A stretch of 64,000 nt of DNA from Nodularia spumigena CCY9414 (GCF_000340565.2 NZ_CP007203.1:3882927-3946926); one strand, 5' to 3'; positions 47,259-55,964 are shown, counted from the first letter of the stretch. Notes: generated by a model not told the origin, from the letters alone. Made by a program: numbers and translations.

Positions 47259-47744
47259 ATGACCATATACTTTTACAAGGTGTGGCAGCCTTATGGCTGT
47301 TTTTCTAACTTTTCTCCCCACGGTATCCAAATTCATGGTACTTATTGGTCAACGGTGGAGCATTATTATCAAGCGCAAAAGTTTGTGGGTACTGTGGATG
47401 CAGTCATTATACCTGTGATCCATGCTGCCGAAACTCCCGAAGAGGCTGCTGCTTTGGGGCGTTGTCGCACTCGCCAACTCCGTCCAGACTGGGAGATGGT
47501 CAAAACTAAAGTTATGCGAGAAGCTGTACTCAACAAGTTTCTGAGTCATTTGGAGATTAAAGACATTCTTCTTAGCACAGGTAATGAGACACTGGTGGAA
47601 AATTCGCCCAACGATTATTTCTGGGGCTGTGGGGCAGAAAAAACTGGTCAAAACCATCTTGGTAAAATCCTCATGGGTGTGCGTGCAGAAATTCGCAAAT
47701 CGCAACTTTTTACAGTCATTTCTGGGGAGAATAAGTTAGATTAG
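47259..47744 (+). CDS. NADAR family protein (YbiA-like)
   Basis: A 161-residue protein starting at ATG 47259, MTIYFYKVWQPYGCFSNFSP; an upstream in-frame start is less likely. Motifs: YGCFSNFSPHGI, YWSTVEHYYQAQKF, NDYFWGCGAEKTGQNHLGKIL. The family has N-glycosidase-type activity. Members act on riboflavin intermediates (YbiA), and others remove ADP-ribose from guanine. Which applies here is unknown. Confidence 0.88.
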   Translation: MTIYFYKVWQPYGCFSNFSPHGIQIHGTYWSTVEHYYQAQKFVGTVDAVIIPVIHAAETPEEAAALGRCRTRQLRPDWEMVKTKVMREAVLNKFLSHLEIKDILLSTGNETLVENSPNDYFWGCGAEKTGQNHLGKILMGVRAEIRKSQLFTVISGENKLD

Positions 47745-48040
47745 TTAGAAGTAATTAAATATTTGCTGCGCCAGGGGAATGTTTTCATTCCCCATAATCC
47801 ACAATTTTTAGTAAAACACCAATTTTAAATTAGTGAGTGAATTGCTGTAAAATGTTAAATTTTTTTTAGGAAAAAATCTAGAGAAATATTTGCAATCTTA
47901 TCATTTAGATAATCTTAGTCTATACATTGCCCTATCAAAAATATAAGATTAAGTTATTATTAATAATTCTTTCTTAATCTTAGACCCGTAAAAAATTAGG
48001 ATTGCCACTAGTAATTCTTGACTATTACAGGGTTTTAAAA

Positions 48041-48529
48041 ATGTCGTTGTATCAATTTTTAAGTGTGCCAGCAATGGGATTTACCGATGACTCCAGTGGT
48101 TTGCGATCAACCTTTAACCAGGAAAATTTATTGCATCGGATCACAAATCAGATTAGGCGATCGTTCGAACTGCAAAAGATACTAGCAGCTACTGTTGCCG
48201 AAGTGCGTTTATTTTTGGACACAGACCGGGTAATGGTGTATAGATTTGACGCTGATGGTAGCGGTGAAGTCGTTGCCGAATCGATTCATCAACAGCGTCT
48301 ACCATCGCTCTTAGGGTTGCACTTTACCGCAGATGATATCCCCAAAGAAGCCAGAGAAATGTTTCTATCAACACGGCAACGTTCCATAGTAGATGTAGCT
48401 GGGGGAAAAATCGGACTATCACCGCTCAAGTCACGAGAAACAGGCAAATATCTGCCAACAGAGACTATCAACTATCGGCAGATAGACCCATGCCATATTC
48501 AATATACAATCTCGAAAACACTGCCATAG
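48041..48529 (+). pseudogene. Truncated bilin-binding GAF protein
   Basis: Begins MSLYQFLSVPAMGF, then a GAF domain (LFLDTDRVMVYRFDADGSGE, LLGLHFTADDIPKEARE) up to the chromophore-type Cys-His in RQIDPCHIQY. Immediately after this, homology stops and the frame ends nine codons later (TISKTLP and stop). A GAF domain normally continues with a YLTAMGV-like helix, and usually a kinase. The natural start is kept and the 3' part lost. The family A repeat begins 47 bases beyond. Confidence 0.7.
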
Positions 48530-48575
48530 AACAGCATCATTGTTAATATATAATCGTGCGGTTGGGTCAAAAGCA

Positions 48576-48788
48576 TATAGCGTTTACGAGTCTGCAAAAG
48601 CTCCGAATTTATCAGTGTTTATCTGTGTCCATCTGTGGTCGAATAATTCTTGTATAGTTGGGGAGTGGGGAGTGGTCTGTAGGGAGTAGGGTAAAAACCT
48701 TTCGGTGTCTAACTTTTATGATCAGTTTATGTCCTAACGTCCTTGGCGGTTGCTATATATAGTACCTATTGAGGTAAGAACTGCTATA
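48576..48788. repeat. MITE-like element, family A, interrupted
   Basis: Left end tatagcg, right end tgctata, interior as in the intact copy at 31216-31321. It is split by a family B element at 48655-48759. Confidence 0.8.
48655..48759 (+). repeat. MITE-like element, family B, nested inside family A
   Basis: 105 bases starting tagttgggg and ending tgctatata, with the conserved ctttcggtgtctaactttta block. It lies between ttgta and tagtacc, which are continuous (ttgtagtacc) in the intact family A copy, so a TA dinucleotide was duplicated. Confidence 0.8.
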
Positions 48789-49226
48789 GACACAACCTGT
48801 AAATAGATATATTTACTTTTCTGAGCATTATAAGTAAAGTTTAATTGCAAAAATATCCAGGTTCATCTATATCTTGCTATTCTAGTAATTGAAGCTAAAA
48901 AGCTTCCCTGGCAGATGCAACAGCTAAATGTTGAATAGAAGAAGAGGTAAAAACGCTGTTTAACTTAATATCTGTCTCGTCCGAACCCACAACACCCAAC
49001 GCGAACGCTGATATTTACTCAAATATTGAAAATCAGGGGGCGCTGTAATTAGTTTTCATTACTTGTTTAAAGTTATGCAACTGATTATATCCCTGGATAG
49101 AGTAAACAAGGTGAGGAAATCATTACAGCTAGTAGAAGTTTGGGTGTTGTTGTTTAAATAGTGACAATTTGGTGTAAAATAATTAGAAGCTAAATAATTA
49201 TAGAAATTTGAGATAGCGCCTTATTT
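48789..49226. other. Intergenic region upstream of 49227
   Basis: AT-rich; no gene or repeat recognised after the nested elements. Confidence 0.4.
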
Positions 49227-49997
49227 ATGTCAATTATTGCGCTGAGAGCTTGGTATATTTCCGAATATGAGCCGATAGCAGAACTGGAGAAACGTCCCCC
49301 AGATATTCGCCTCAGTAAAAAAAGTCTGCTAAAATCAGCATTACGAGCCGACTTTCTCGAAGATATTGACCATGTTAAGCAATCAACTTGGTTTGGGCGT
49401 TATCTAGAAGGCGAAAATATTGAATTTTATATTGAAGGTAGTGGTGGCTATTGCGTAGCTAACATTGACTTGATTAGTCATGAAATTTATTTTACCAAAC
49501 AAGCATTGTTAGCTCAGTTAGAACCAACGATTTTTTTATGCTCCCAAACTGAGTATCCGCCAGCCAGTGATGCCCTGCGAGAGGAACTACACAAAAGTTT
49601 AGATTCTTTAAACTTGCGATCGCGCCAAACTCTCACATTAGTAGAAGCTTACCGTCCCAGGAATGCTCCCATCCGACTCAACCGTGCTATGATGAGAAAA
49701 ATCCGCAGGAGTTTGCTGTTTATTGCAGATACTACTCCCATCGCGAGCATTTCTGGTAAAGAAAGTAACCAATTAATACCAAGTCCTAATGTCTGTGTAG
49801 AAATTGGCTATGCAATTGAGAGTAAGCGTTCTGAACAAATTTTGTTAGCGCAGATGCAACACCCAGACTTTGAGGGGGAATTTCCCTTTGATTTGCCCAC
49901 ACAGCAAATTGTGCAATTTCAAGACAGTGCGGAACTGGGTAAAATGCTGACTGGAGCCATTGCAACTCAGTTGGCACGATTTAAATTATTTTTCTAA
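49227..49997 (+). CDS. Protein with C-terminal TIR/deoxyribosyltransferase-like domain
   Basis: A 256-residue protein. The C-terminal half has the strand-turn LLFIADTTPIAS (about 163-174) followed by PSPNVCVEIGYAIES with Glu192, then a strand EQILLAQ. This order (hydrophobic strand, D-x-T, PNV-x2-E-x-GYA) is that of TIR-like and nucleoside 2-deoxyribosyltransferase-like folds, where the Glu attacks or positions an N-glycosidic bond. The N-terminal half (1-120) is not recognised. It stands alone, convergent with the NIL-ferredoxin. The assignment is by motif and could be wrong in detail. Confidence 0.6.
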   Translation: MSIIALRAWYISEYEPIAELEKRPPDIRLSKKSLLKSALRADFLEDIDHVKQSTWFGRYLEGENIEFYIEGSGGYCVANIDLISHEIYFTKQALLAQLEPTIFLCSQTEYPPASDALREELHKSLDSLNLRSRQTLTLVEAYRPRNAPIRLNRAMMRKIRRSLLFIADTTPIASISGKESNQLIPSPNVCVEIGYAIESKRSEQILLAQMQHPDFEGEFPFDLPTQQIVQFQDSAELGKMLTGAIATQLARFKLFF

Positions 49998-50402
49998 TTA
50001 CAGATTTGTGGAAATTGCTTGTACTGGACAGGTAGGGATACATTGTTCACAAACAATACAGCGCGATCGCGTGAAAGTCAATTTGAATGTTTCTGGCTGC
50101 AAAGTCAGGGCTTCTGTTGGGCAAACCCCAGTACACAAACCACAATGGACACAGACATCTTCATCAATGACAATTTCGCCTAAATTATGGGAAACATTGA
50201 TATGACGCGATCGCATCCATTCAATAGCTTCATCTAAGCGATCAATATCTCCAGACAATTCTACCACAAGTTTACCAATTTGATTTGGTGCAACTTGGGC
50301 GCGGATAATATTTGCAGCCACATTAAATTCTTTTGCTAGTAGGTAAGTCACCGGCATTTGAATAGCGCGTTTGGGAAAAGTGAGGGTAACTCGTTTTTTC
50401 AC
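49998..50402 (-). CDS. NIL domain plus 2[4Fe-4S] ferredoxin
   Basis: A 134-residue protein. Residues 1-75 match the NIL domain, the ligand-binding fold found at the end of methionine ABC transporter ATPases (KRVTLTFP, RAQVAPNQIGKLVVELSGD). Residues 80-130 are a dicluster ferredoxin (C84/C87/C90/C94 and C115/C118/C121/C125). Such fusions occur in methanogens and cyanobacteria and have been tied to sulfur or homocysteine metabolism; here no neighbour helps. The stop adjoins that of 49227. Confidence 0.88.
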   Translation of the reverse strand: MKKRVTLTFPKRAIQMPVTYLLAKEFNVAANIIRAQVAPNQIGKLVVELSGDIDRLDEAIEWMRSRHINVSHNLGEIVIDEDVCVHCGLCTGVCPTEALTLQPETFKLTFTRSRCIVCEQCIPTCPVQAISTNL

Positions 50403-50517
50403 AGGTTTAGCAGAGAGTAAGTTTCTTTTCTAGCTTAGTGTGACTTGCTAAAGCCGCAGAAGCAGAAAACGTTAAACTAAAAAATGAAAGTGCTTAATAA
50501 GTTTTAATAAATTTCCT

Positions 50518-51108
50518 ATGACTACAGAAACCCATATCAATTCTACCCCTAAGCCTGAAACCACAACTGGGAAGAGGGTGAGAAACTTCTTAATTGCTAT
50601 AGTGGCGATCGCTCTGAGTGTTGCTTTAGTCTTAGGATTGAGAACAGAGACAAATTCCACCTCCTTAGCCGACTTAGACCAAGCATCCACACCTCTAGAA
50701 GTAGCCATTAGCAACGGTAAACCCTCAATAGTCGAGTTTTACGCTAACTGGTGTACAGTCTGTCAAAAAATGGCTCCTGATATTGCCGAACTTGAACAGG
50801 AGTATGCTGAGAAGGTAAACTTTGTGATGTTGAACGTAGACAACACCAAATGGCTACCGGAAATGCTGAAATATCGAGTAGATGGCATTCCCCACTTTGT
50901 ATTTTTAGCTGAAAATGGCGAAACCATCGCCCAAACCATCGGAGACCAACCCCATACAGTCATGGCTAGTAACTTAGACGCGTTGGTGGCTGGTTCCTCC
51001 TTACCCTATGCTAAAACTAGCGGACAAGTTTCCCAATTTCGCGCCCCTGTTACACCCGCCAACAATCAAGATGATCCTCGCAGTCATGGTAGTCAAGTAG
51101 TTAATTAA
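50518..51108 (+). CDS. txlA: Membrane-anchored thioredoxin-like protein (TxlA/HCF164 type)
   Basis: A 196-residue protein with one N-terminal membrane helix (FLIAIVAIALSVALVLGL) and a thioredoxin domain whose active site is NWCTVCQKM (Cys79, Cys82). This is the TxlA/HCF164 layout, a thylakoid thiol reductase that passes electrons across the membrane to lumenal targets such as cytochrome f and its assembly. The C-terminal tail is hydrophilic. It is divergent from the NIL-ferredoxin. Confidence 0.85.
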   Translation: MTTETHINSTPKPETTTGKRVRNFLIAIVAIALSVALVLGLRTETNSTSLADLDQASTPLEVAISNGKPSIVEFYANWCTVCQKMAPDIAELEQEYAEKVNFVMLNVDNTKWLPEMLKYRVDGIPHFVFLAENGETIAQTIGDQPHTVMASNLDALVAGSSLPYAKTSGQVSQFRAPVTPANNQDDPRSHGSQVVN

Positions 51109-51160
51109 TTCGTAATTCGTAATTCGTAATTTAGCCCACAGTTGAATTGCGTCAAAAGCT

Positions 51161-51185
51161 CCCCTCTCCTTAGTAAGGAGAGGGG
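51161..51185. repeat. Long perfect hairpin between txlA and hisD
   Basis: cccctctcctta and taaggagagggg, 12-bp arms separated by one base, in a dispersed repeat that continues ctgggggtgagg. It lies between convergent genes and may serve as terminator for both. Confidence 0.6.
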
Positions 51186-51202
51186 CTGGGGGTGAGGTTC
51201 TT

Positions 51203-52483
51203 TTAATGAAGGCGCACAGAAACGCTACCGCCATGAGCCGGTAAACCTTCGGCTGCTGCGAGAGTTACGGCGGCTTTACCGATGGTTTGCAGTGCTTGTT
51301 GATTACATTCTAAATAAGTAATTCTCTTGAGAAAATCGTAGACACTCAAGCCAGAAGCAAAACGAGCAGAACGAGCGGTGGGTAGAACATGATTTGGTCC
51401 CCCTAAATAATCGCCAATGGCTTCTGGGGTATAACGTCCCAAAAAGATACTCCCGGCACATTTAATTTGATTAGCAAGCTCTTGGGGGTTATCTACACAT
51501 AATTCTACGTGTTCGGGTGCTAACTGATTGAGTAGGGGGATACTATCAGCTAAATCTTCTACCAGAATGATTGCACCATGTTTTTCCCAACTGGTTCTAG
51601 CTACTTCCTTTGTCGGTAGATTTACGAGAATTTGCTCAATAGCTGCGATCACTTTTTCTGCAAAGCTGGCAGAATCAGTAATTAAAATAGATTGGGCGCT
51701 GGGGTCGTGTTCAGCTTGCGAAAGTAAATCCCAGGCTATCCACTCTGGGTTATTTTGGCTATCTGCTACCACCAAAATTTCCGAAGGTCCGGCTACGCTG
51801 TCAATACCTACAGTCCCAAATACCTGACGTTTCGCTTCTGCAACATAGGCGTTACCAGGACCGACAATTTTATCTACAGGGTTGAGGCTGATAGTACCAT
51901 AAGCTAAAGCAGCGATCGCCTGCGCCCCTCCCATACTATAAATTTCCTTCACCCCAGCAATTTGGGCAGCTGCAAGCACAGCCGGATTAATTTCACCGCC
52001 AGGCATAGGTACTGCCATAACGATTCTTTCCACCCCCGCAATTTTAGCAGGTAAAGCGTTCATCAGTACAGAACTCGGATAACTGGCGCGTCCTCCGGGG
52101 ACATAAATCCCCACCTGGGAAAGAGAAACCCAATTTAATCCCAGTTTCACCCCGGCTGTATCCGTATAGCCAATATTTTGGGGTAGTTGCTTTTGATGAA
52201 AAAACCCAATTCTTTCCGCAGCTAATTCCAGCGCGTCCTTGACATCTGGCGGACATTGTGCTGCGCGTTCCGCAATAAAATCAGCACTCAGATGTAAAGA
52301 TGGGGGAGAGTAATGATCAAACTTAGTAGTATATTCCTGAACTGCGGCATCACCGCGCACTTTCACATCAGCGAGAATATCTTTAACTGTACCACTAACA
52401 TCAACCGTAGCTTCCCGGCGATCGCTCACCAAGGCTTTAAATCTCACAGAAAAATCTTTGTCGGTTGTTTGAAGTAGCTGCAT
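51203..52483 (-). CDS. hisD: Histidinol dehydrogenase
   Basis: A 426-residue zinc enzyme doing the last two steps of histidine synthesis. Motifs: VYVPGGRASYPSSVLMNALP, VDKIVGPGNAYVAEAKRQVFG, the signature LSQAEHDPSAQSIL, and LAPEHVELCVDNP with catalytic Glu/His residues. Usual length. No other his gene is in the window. Confidence 0.96.
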   Translation of the reverse strand: MQLLQTTDKDFSVRFKALVSDRREATVDVSGTVKDILADVKVRGDAAVQEYTTKFDHYSPPSLHLSADFIAERAAQCPPDVKDALELAAERIGFFHQKQLPQNIGYTDTAGVKLGLNWVSLSQVGIYVPGGRASYPSSVLMNALPAKIAGVERIVMAVPMPGGEINPAVLAAAQIAGVKEIYSMGGAQAIAALAYGTISLNPVDKIVGPGNAYVAEAKRQVFGTVGIDSVAGPSEILVVADSQNNPEWIAWDLLSQAEHDPSAQSILITDSASFAEKVIAAIEQILVNLPTKEVARTSWEKHGAIILVEDLADSIPLLNQLAPEHVELCVDNPQELANQIKCAGSIFLGRYTPEAIGDYLGGPNHVLPTARSARFASGLSVYDFLKRITYLECNQQALQTIGKAAVTLAAAEGLPAHGGSVSVRLH

Positions 52484-52586
52484 AGACTATATCTTTGGAT
52501 TAGTGCGGGTTTTGCCGTAATAATTATATTAATAATAATTTAGCTTTAATGGTTGATTTTATTTATGCTGCGTTGTGCTGTAACAA

Positions 52587-53015
52587 CTATTCTGAGACTG
52601 TCTTCTTCTGACTTACTGCAAAATATAGTTGTGAGCGATAAAAACAAACGTCAAACTCCATAAAAAAATTAACTTGCCCTAAAATGAGGGGAACTTGCAT
52701 AGCTTTTGTCCAAGCAAATACAAGTTGTACAGGTTCAAATTTACCAATTCTGGCTTGAATAACTACAACGCGAGCCTCATACTGAGCCAAATTGCCTGTC
52801 AAATTCAAAGTTGCTGTCTGACGTTCCCAAACATACCCCAAATCAAGACCTACTGTATAAGGTAGTACATTTACTGTCGCACCTGTATCTAACAACGCTG
52901 ATATTGTGATTGAAGATTCTTGGTTCACAAGTGTTATGGGCATATACGGGCGAAAACCAGCCTCGCCCAAAGTTGTATCAGCATTGATGAAGGTAAATTG
53001 TTCGACATTAGACAT
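52587..53015 (-). CDS. Retropepsin-like aspartic protease
   Basis: A 142-residue protein with the DTGA motif (Asp43) in ALLDTGATVNVLPY, the catalytic signature of pepsin-like proteases that act as dimers. After it, LNLTGNLAQYEARVVVIQARI and VPLILGQVNFFMEFDV match bacterial retropepsin-like proteins. It overlaps the upstream gene by eight bases (ATG within its end), so translation is coupled. Confidence 0.82.
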   Translation of the reverse strand: MSNVEQFTFINADTTLGEAGFRPYMPITLVNQESSITISALLDTGATVNVLPYTVGLDLGYVWERQTATLNLTGNLAQYEARVVVIQARIGKFEPVQLVFAWTKAMQVPLILGQVNFFMEFDVCFYRSQLYFAVSQKKTVSE

Positions 53016-53223
53016 TGTTTTGATCTTTGGTAGCTTGCAAAACTTCTAGCATCGTGTTTGCTGCCTCAAAAGCATCGTAGGGAGACCAAACGGGATAAGA
53101 TTGCTTTGGTTTAATTAGATCAGCTTCTTGTTGGGCTAATTCTGAAATTAAAACCTGAACAATGTATAATTTATCGGCACGGTTGAGTCCTTGGAGTTTA
53201 CTAAGTAGTTCGGTGGAAACCAT
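53008..53223 (-). CDS. Small partner protein of the retropepsin gene
   Basis: A 71-residue protein starting MVSTELLSKLQGLNRADKLY at 53223; a start six codons upstream is possible. It begins with a helix-rich LQGLNRADKLYIVQVLISEL stretch found in addiction-module-like small proteins, followed by KPKQSYPVWSPYDAFEAA. The overlap with the protease gene suggests a pair, but no function is established. Confidence 0.65.
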   Translation of the reverse strand: MVSTELLSKLQGLNRADKLYIVQVLISELAQQEADLIKPKQSYPVWSPYDAFEAANTMLEVLQATKDQNNV

Positions 53224-53339
53224 CTTGAATACTCTAACCACTTAAACAGCTTAATTCCATCATAGGACTGTACAAGAAAAATTAACTTACATTTCTTTAA
53301 CTCTTATTCTCTGCGACTGGTGCGTTACATGAATTCACT

Positions 53340-53720
53340 TCTCGTCTAATTTTTGAACCTCCCCACGTCTAAAGCCAGGGGATTCTTGCCTACCTGAAAA
53401 AGGCGACAACGGGACATTCAAGTATCCCTCTACTCACTCAAAGAGCTTTTGCTCTCATTCGCGCATACTTTCTGAGTCCTTCATATTTTAAAGATGAACG
53501 CTCCATATCCTGCCATTATTCGCCCTTTAACTATTCCGAATCGAGTCGGATATGTCCGTTGCCGGGATTGCTCCGTACTAGGATACTTCAATGCGCTGAA
53601 GGTTATTCCTACTTGTTTTCTCGCTAATCTATTTTAACACTGTGGCTAAAGCCACGCAATCGTTTGACGGAACTTAAAAGTTCTTACCGCCTTCTCCCCA
53701 TGCCTAAAGTCAGGGGCTTG
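53340..53720. mobile_element. IS200/IS605-like relic or PATE-type element
   Basis: Two similar hairpins in direct orientation, cccc-acgtctaaagcca-gggg (53361-53381) and cccc-atgcctaaagtca-gggg (53696-53716), plus gtggctaaagccac (53642-53655). Such C-rich stems with a ctaaag loop border TnpA/TnpB elements in cyanobacteria. No transposase frame remains. A 47-codon frame at 53494-53637 (MNAPYPAIIRPLTI...) spans the middle and is probably not a gene. Confidence 0.45.
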
Positions 53721-54202
53721 CGTCTCGTTTTTCGGTCAATCCAGTTCCCCTCCTCGCTTGCACTGGAGGGGCTAGGGGTGGGGTTTTATAATCCAAAAGA
53801 GAATTTCCCGACTTGTGTGTAAACCTTAGCCTTGCTTTCGCGTAGCGTTTCCCTGCTATATAAAACCTAGACAAAACTAGACTTTACTTTCTACTTCAAC
53901 GGGAGCATGGGAGCAGTTATCCCTCAGTAGACTTTCACGCCTTAGCCAGACGCGATTGTGTTCCAATTAAGTTTCTGAAAAAGACTACCACCATCATTGC
54001 TTGGTTTTCGCGTCGGCAATAGTCTCAATTCAATACTTGATATCACCGTATTATATATCAAGTAGTTGATTTTTTCCTAAAATATATATTGATTTTTGTC
54101 AATATAAGTATAGTTTTGTCTATGAAATTGTCAACTTAGGACTTGCTCTTCTCCCAAAGGGAGAGGCTAACGCCAAGGGAGAAGGAGAGGGGAGTGCAAT
54201 TG
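53721..54202. other. Repeat-rich intergenic region
   Basis: It holds a dispersed repeat, ccagttcccctcctcgcttg, whose inverted copy is at 35440-35480, and the cttctcccaaagggagagg palindrome at 54148-54166. No gene. Confidence 0.5.
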
Positions 54203-54901
54203 CTAAATTTGAACTGTATTTGCTGATTGGTTAAATAACAAATCTCGTGATTTTTCAAGGTCAAGTTCTTGATTTTTGAATGGTTCTGCTTTGGCGTAAG
54301 CGCGAATAGTCGCCGGACGACTTTGAATTGTTTCAAACCACCGCTTTAGGTGGGGAAAATCTTCTAGTTTCTGGCTTTGGCTGTTATGGGGGACAATCCA
54401 CGGATAGGCGGCTATATCTGCTATGGAATAATCGCCAGCTACAAATTCTCTATCTGCTAGGCGCTTATTTAATACCGCATATAAACGTCCTGTTTCTTTG
54501 ACATAGCGGTTAATGGCATATTCAATTTTTTCGGGAGCGTATTTGTTAAAATGATGGTTTTGTCCGGCCATTGGCCCTAAACCCCCCATTTGCCAGAATA
54601 ACCACTGGAGGACTTCAACGCGATCGCGCACATTTTCAGGAATCAATTTTTGGGTTTTTTCGGCTAAATACAGCAAAATTGCGCCAGACTCAAACACGGA
54701 AATCGGCTCATTGCCGGTTACAGGTTCATGGTCAACAATTGCGGGGATGCGATTATTAGGAGAAATCTGGAGAAATTCCGGTTGAAATTGTTCTCCAGCC
54801 CCAATATTTACCGGAATAATTGTGTATGGTAATCCGACTTCTTCCAGAAATATGGTAATTTTATGTCCATTGGGGGTTGTCCAATAGTAAAGCTCAATCA
54901 T
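54203..54901 (-). CDS. Glutathione S-transferase family protein
   Basis: A 232-residue thioredoxin-fold/alpha-helical protein of the YfcG/YghU (Ure2p-like) type. The N-terminus reads IELYYWTTPNGHKITIFLEE, with the Thr/Asn of that subgroup. The cis-Pro lies in NNRIPAIVDHE, then SGAILLYLAEKT and the C-terminal FVAGDYSIADIAAYPWIV. Members act as disulfide-bond reductases with glutathione. Confidence 0.9.
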   Translation of the reverse strand: MIELYYWTTPNGHKITIFLEEVGLPYTIIPVNIGAGEQFQPEFLQISPNNRIPAIVDHEPVTGNEPISVFESGAILLYLAEKTQKLIPENVRDRVEVLQWLFWQMGGLGPMAGQNHHFNKYAPEKIEYAINRYVKETGRLYAVLNKRLADREFVAGDYSIADIAAYPWIVPHNSQSQKLEDFPHLKRWFETIQSRPATIRAYAKAEPFKNQELDLEKSRDLLFNQSANTVQI

Positions 54902-55213
54902 TGGTTTAAGAATTACGAATTAGTATGACTAAATATTAATAGAAGTTAACTATTTTATAAGATTTCTGCGGCTTATTGTTACTAAGAATACAGTTGGGGT
55001 GAGGTTTTATCGGGTTTTCTCAAAGACTAAAATAGCGATCGCCCCATCAAAATCCTCAGCACCGATATTTCCTTCACTTGCGCCGCAATCCCGCTATTCA
55101 TGGCTAATTGAAGGAATTGGGGACTTTTTTTACATGAGATTTACAACAGAGATGCCACGATTTTTCATTGGCACAGTCAGCCGATTCCGGTGAATATCTC
55201 CAACCCTAAGCTA

Positions 55214-55543
55214 TTATTGTTGAATATGCTGCCCTAAAGTTTGAGTTAAGGTAGTTTTTAGTACTGCACCCACCACTATATCAACTTGTCGTCCCCCCTT
55301 AAATACCATGAGCGTGGGAATGCTCCGAATTCCGTAATGGCTGGCAACAGTGGGGTTTTGATCTGTGTTCAATTTTACCACTTTTACCTGTCCTGCATAT
55401 TCCCCAGCAACTTCATCTACAACTGGAGTCACCATCCGACAGGGACCACACCAAGGGGCCCAAAAGTCCACTAATACTGGTATTTCACTTTCCAGGACTT
55501 CTTTTTTAAATGTGGCTTCTGTAACATTTGTAACAGATGACAT
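55214..55543 (-). CDS. trxA: Thioredoxin (TrxA2-like)
   Basis: A 109-residue thioredoxin with the classic active site [11 protein letters not shown] (Cys32, Cys35) and the cis-Pro loop RSIPTLMVF. The start ATG has ggaggcaatt before it, a strong ribosome site. It is divergent from the rexT gene, with a palindromic operator candidate 27 bases upstream of the start codon. In Anabaena PCC 7120 the equivalent gene is trxA2, controlled by RexT. Confidence 0.94.
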   Translation of the reverse strand: MSSVTNVTEATFKKEVLESEIPVLVDFWAPWCGPCRMVTPVVDEVAGEYAGQVKVVKLNTDQNPTVASHYGIRSIPTLMVFKGGRQVDIVVGAVLKTTLTQTLGQHIQQ

Positions 55544-55569
55544 AATTGCCTCCTGATTTAATTCAATTG

Positions 55570-55584
55570 TTCGATTTTATCGAA
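55570..55584. promoter_or_regulatory. Candidate RexT operator
   Basis: A perfect inverted repeat ttcgat-ttt-atcgaa in the 79-base space between trxA and rexT. Half-sites with AT-rich flanks suit an ArsR-type dimer. The position would overlap both promoters, giving repression and autoregulation. Confidence 0.6.
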
Positions 55585-55622
55585 TAAACAAAATATACGG
55601 CATTTAAAGAGATAATGCAATG

Positions 55623-55964
55623 ATGAAATTCTTATATCACCCAGACCGAAAAGATATTTCTTTACCAGGAGTGCTGTATGCTTTGGGCGATCCTGTGCGG
55701 CTAGAGATTGTGCGGTTACTGGCGACTCAGGGAGAACAGTGTTGTGCGGGGTTTGATTTTGCGATCGCCAAGTCAACTATGTCCAATCATTTTAAAATTT
55801 TACGAGAGTCGGGAGTTGTGTTAACTCATAAAGAAGGTACACAACACATCAATAGATTACGCCAAGCGGATTTAGAGGCAATGTTTCCAGGGTTGCTGGA
55901 TGCGGTGTTACAGTCAGCACAACCATTGCGGCTTTATCAACAATCAACAATCAACACTCGATGA
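55623..55964 (+). CDS. rexT: Redox-sensing ArsR-family repressor (RexT-like)
   Basis: A 113-residue winged-helix protein. Started at the second ATG (MKFLYHPDRKDISL), the vicinal pair falls at Cys40-Cys41 (GEQCCAGF), the positions that form a peroxide-sensing disulfide in RexT. The recognition helix is IAKSTMSNHFKILRESGVV. Metal-site residues of SmtB/ArsR are absent. In Anabaena RexT represses trxA2, and oxidation releases it; the adjacent divergent trxA fits the same circuit. Confidence 0.88.
   Translation: MKFLYHPDRKDISLPGVLYALGDPVRLEIVRLLATQGEQCCAGFDFAIAKSTMSNHFKILRESGVVLTHKEGTQHINRLRQADLEAMFPGLLDAVLQSAQPLRLYQQSTINTR

Noticed and set aside
52587..53223. Classical toxin-antitoxin call for the overlapping gene pair
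   Set aside because: The larger gene is a retropepsin-like protease, not a known toxin fold, and the small protein has no recognised antitoxin DNA-binding motif. Kept as a pair of unknown role.
53494..53637. 47-codon frame MNAPYPAIIRPL... with a CRDC motif
   Set aside because: It is embedded in the hairpin-bordered relic and lacks a ribosome site, so it is more likely part of the element's noncoding body.
54999..55193. 64-codon plus-strand frame between the GST and trxA genes
   Set aside because: No recognisable features; the opposite strand holds only a 24-codon remnant-like frame. Left unannotated.
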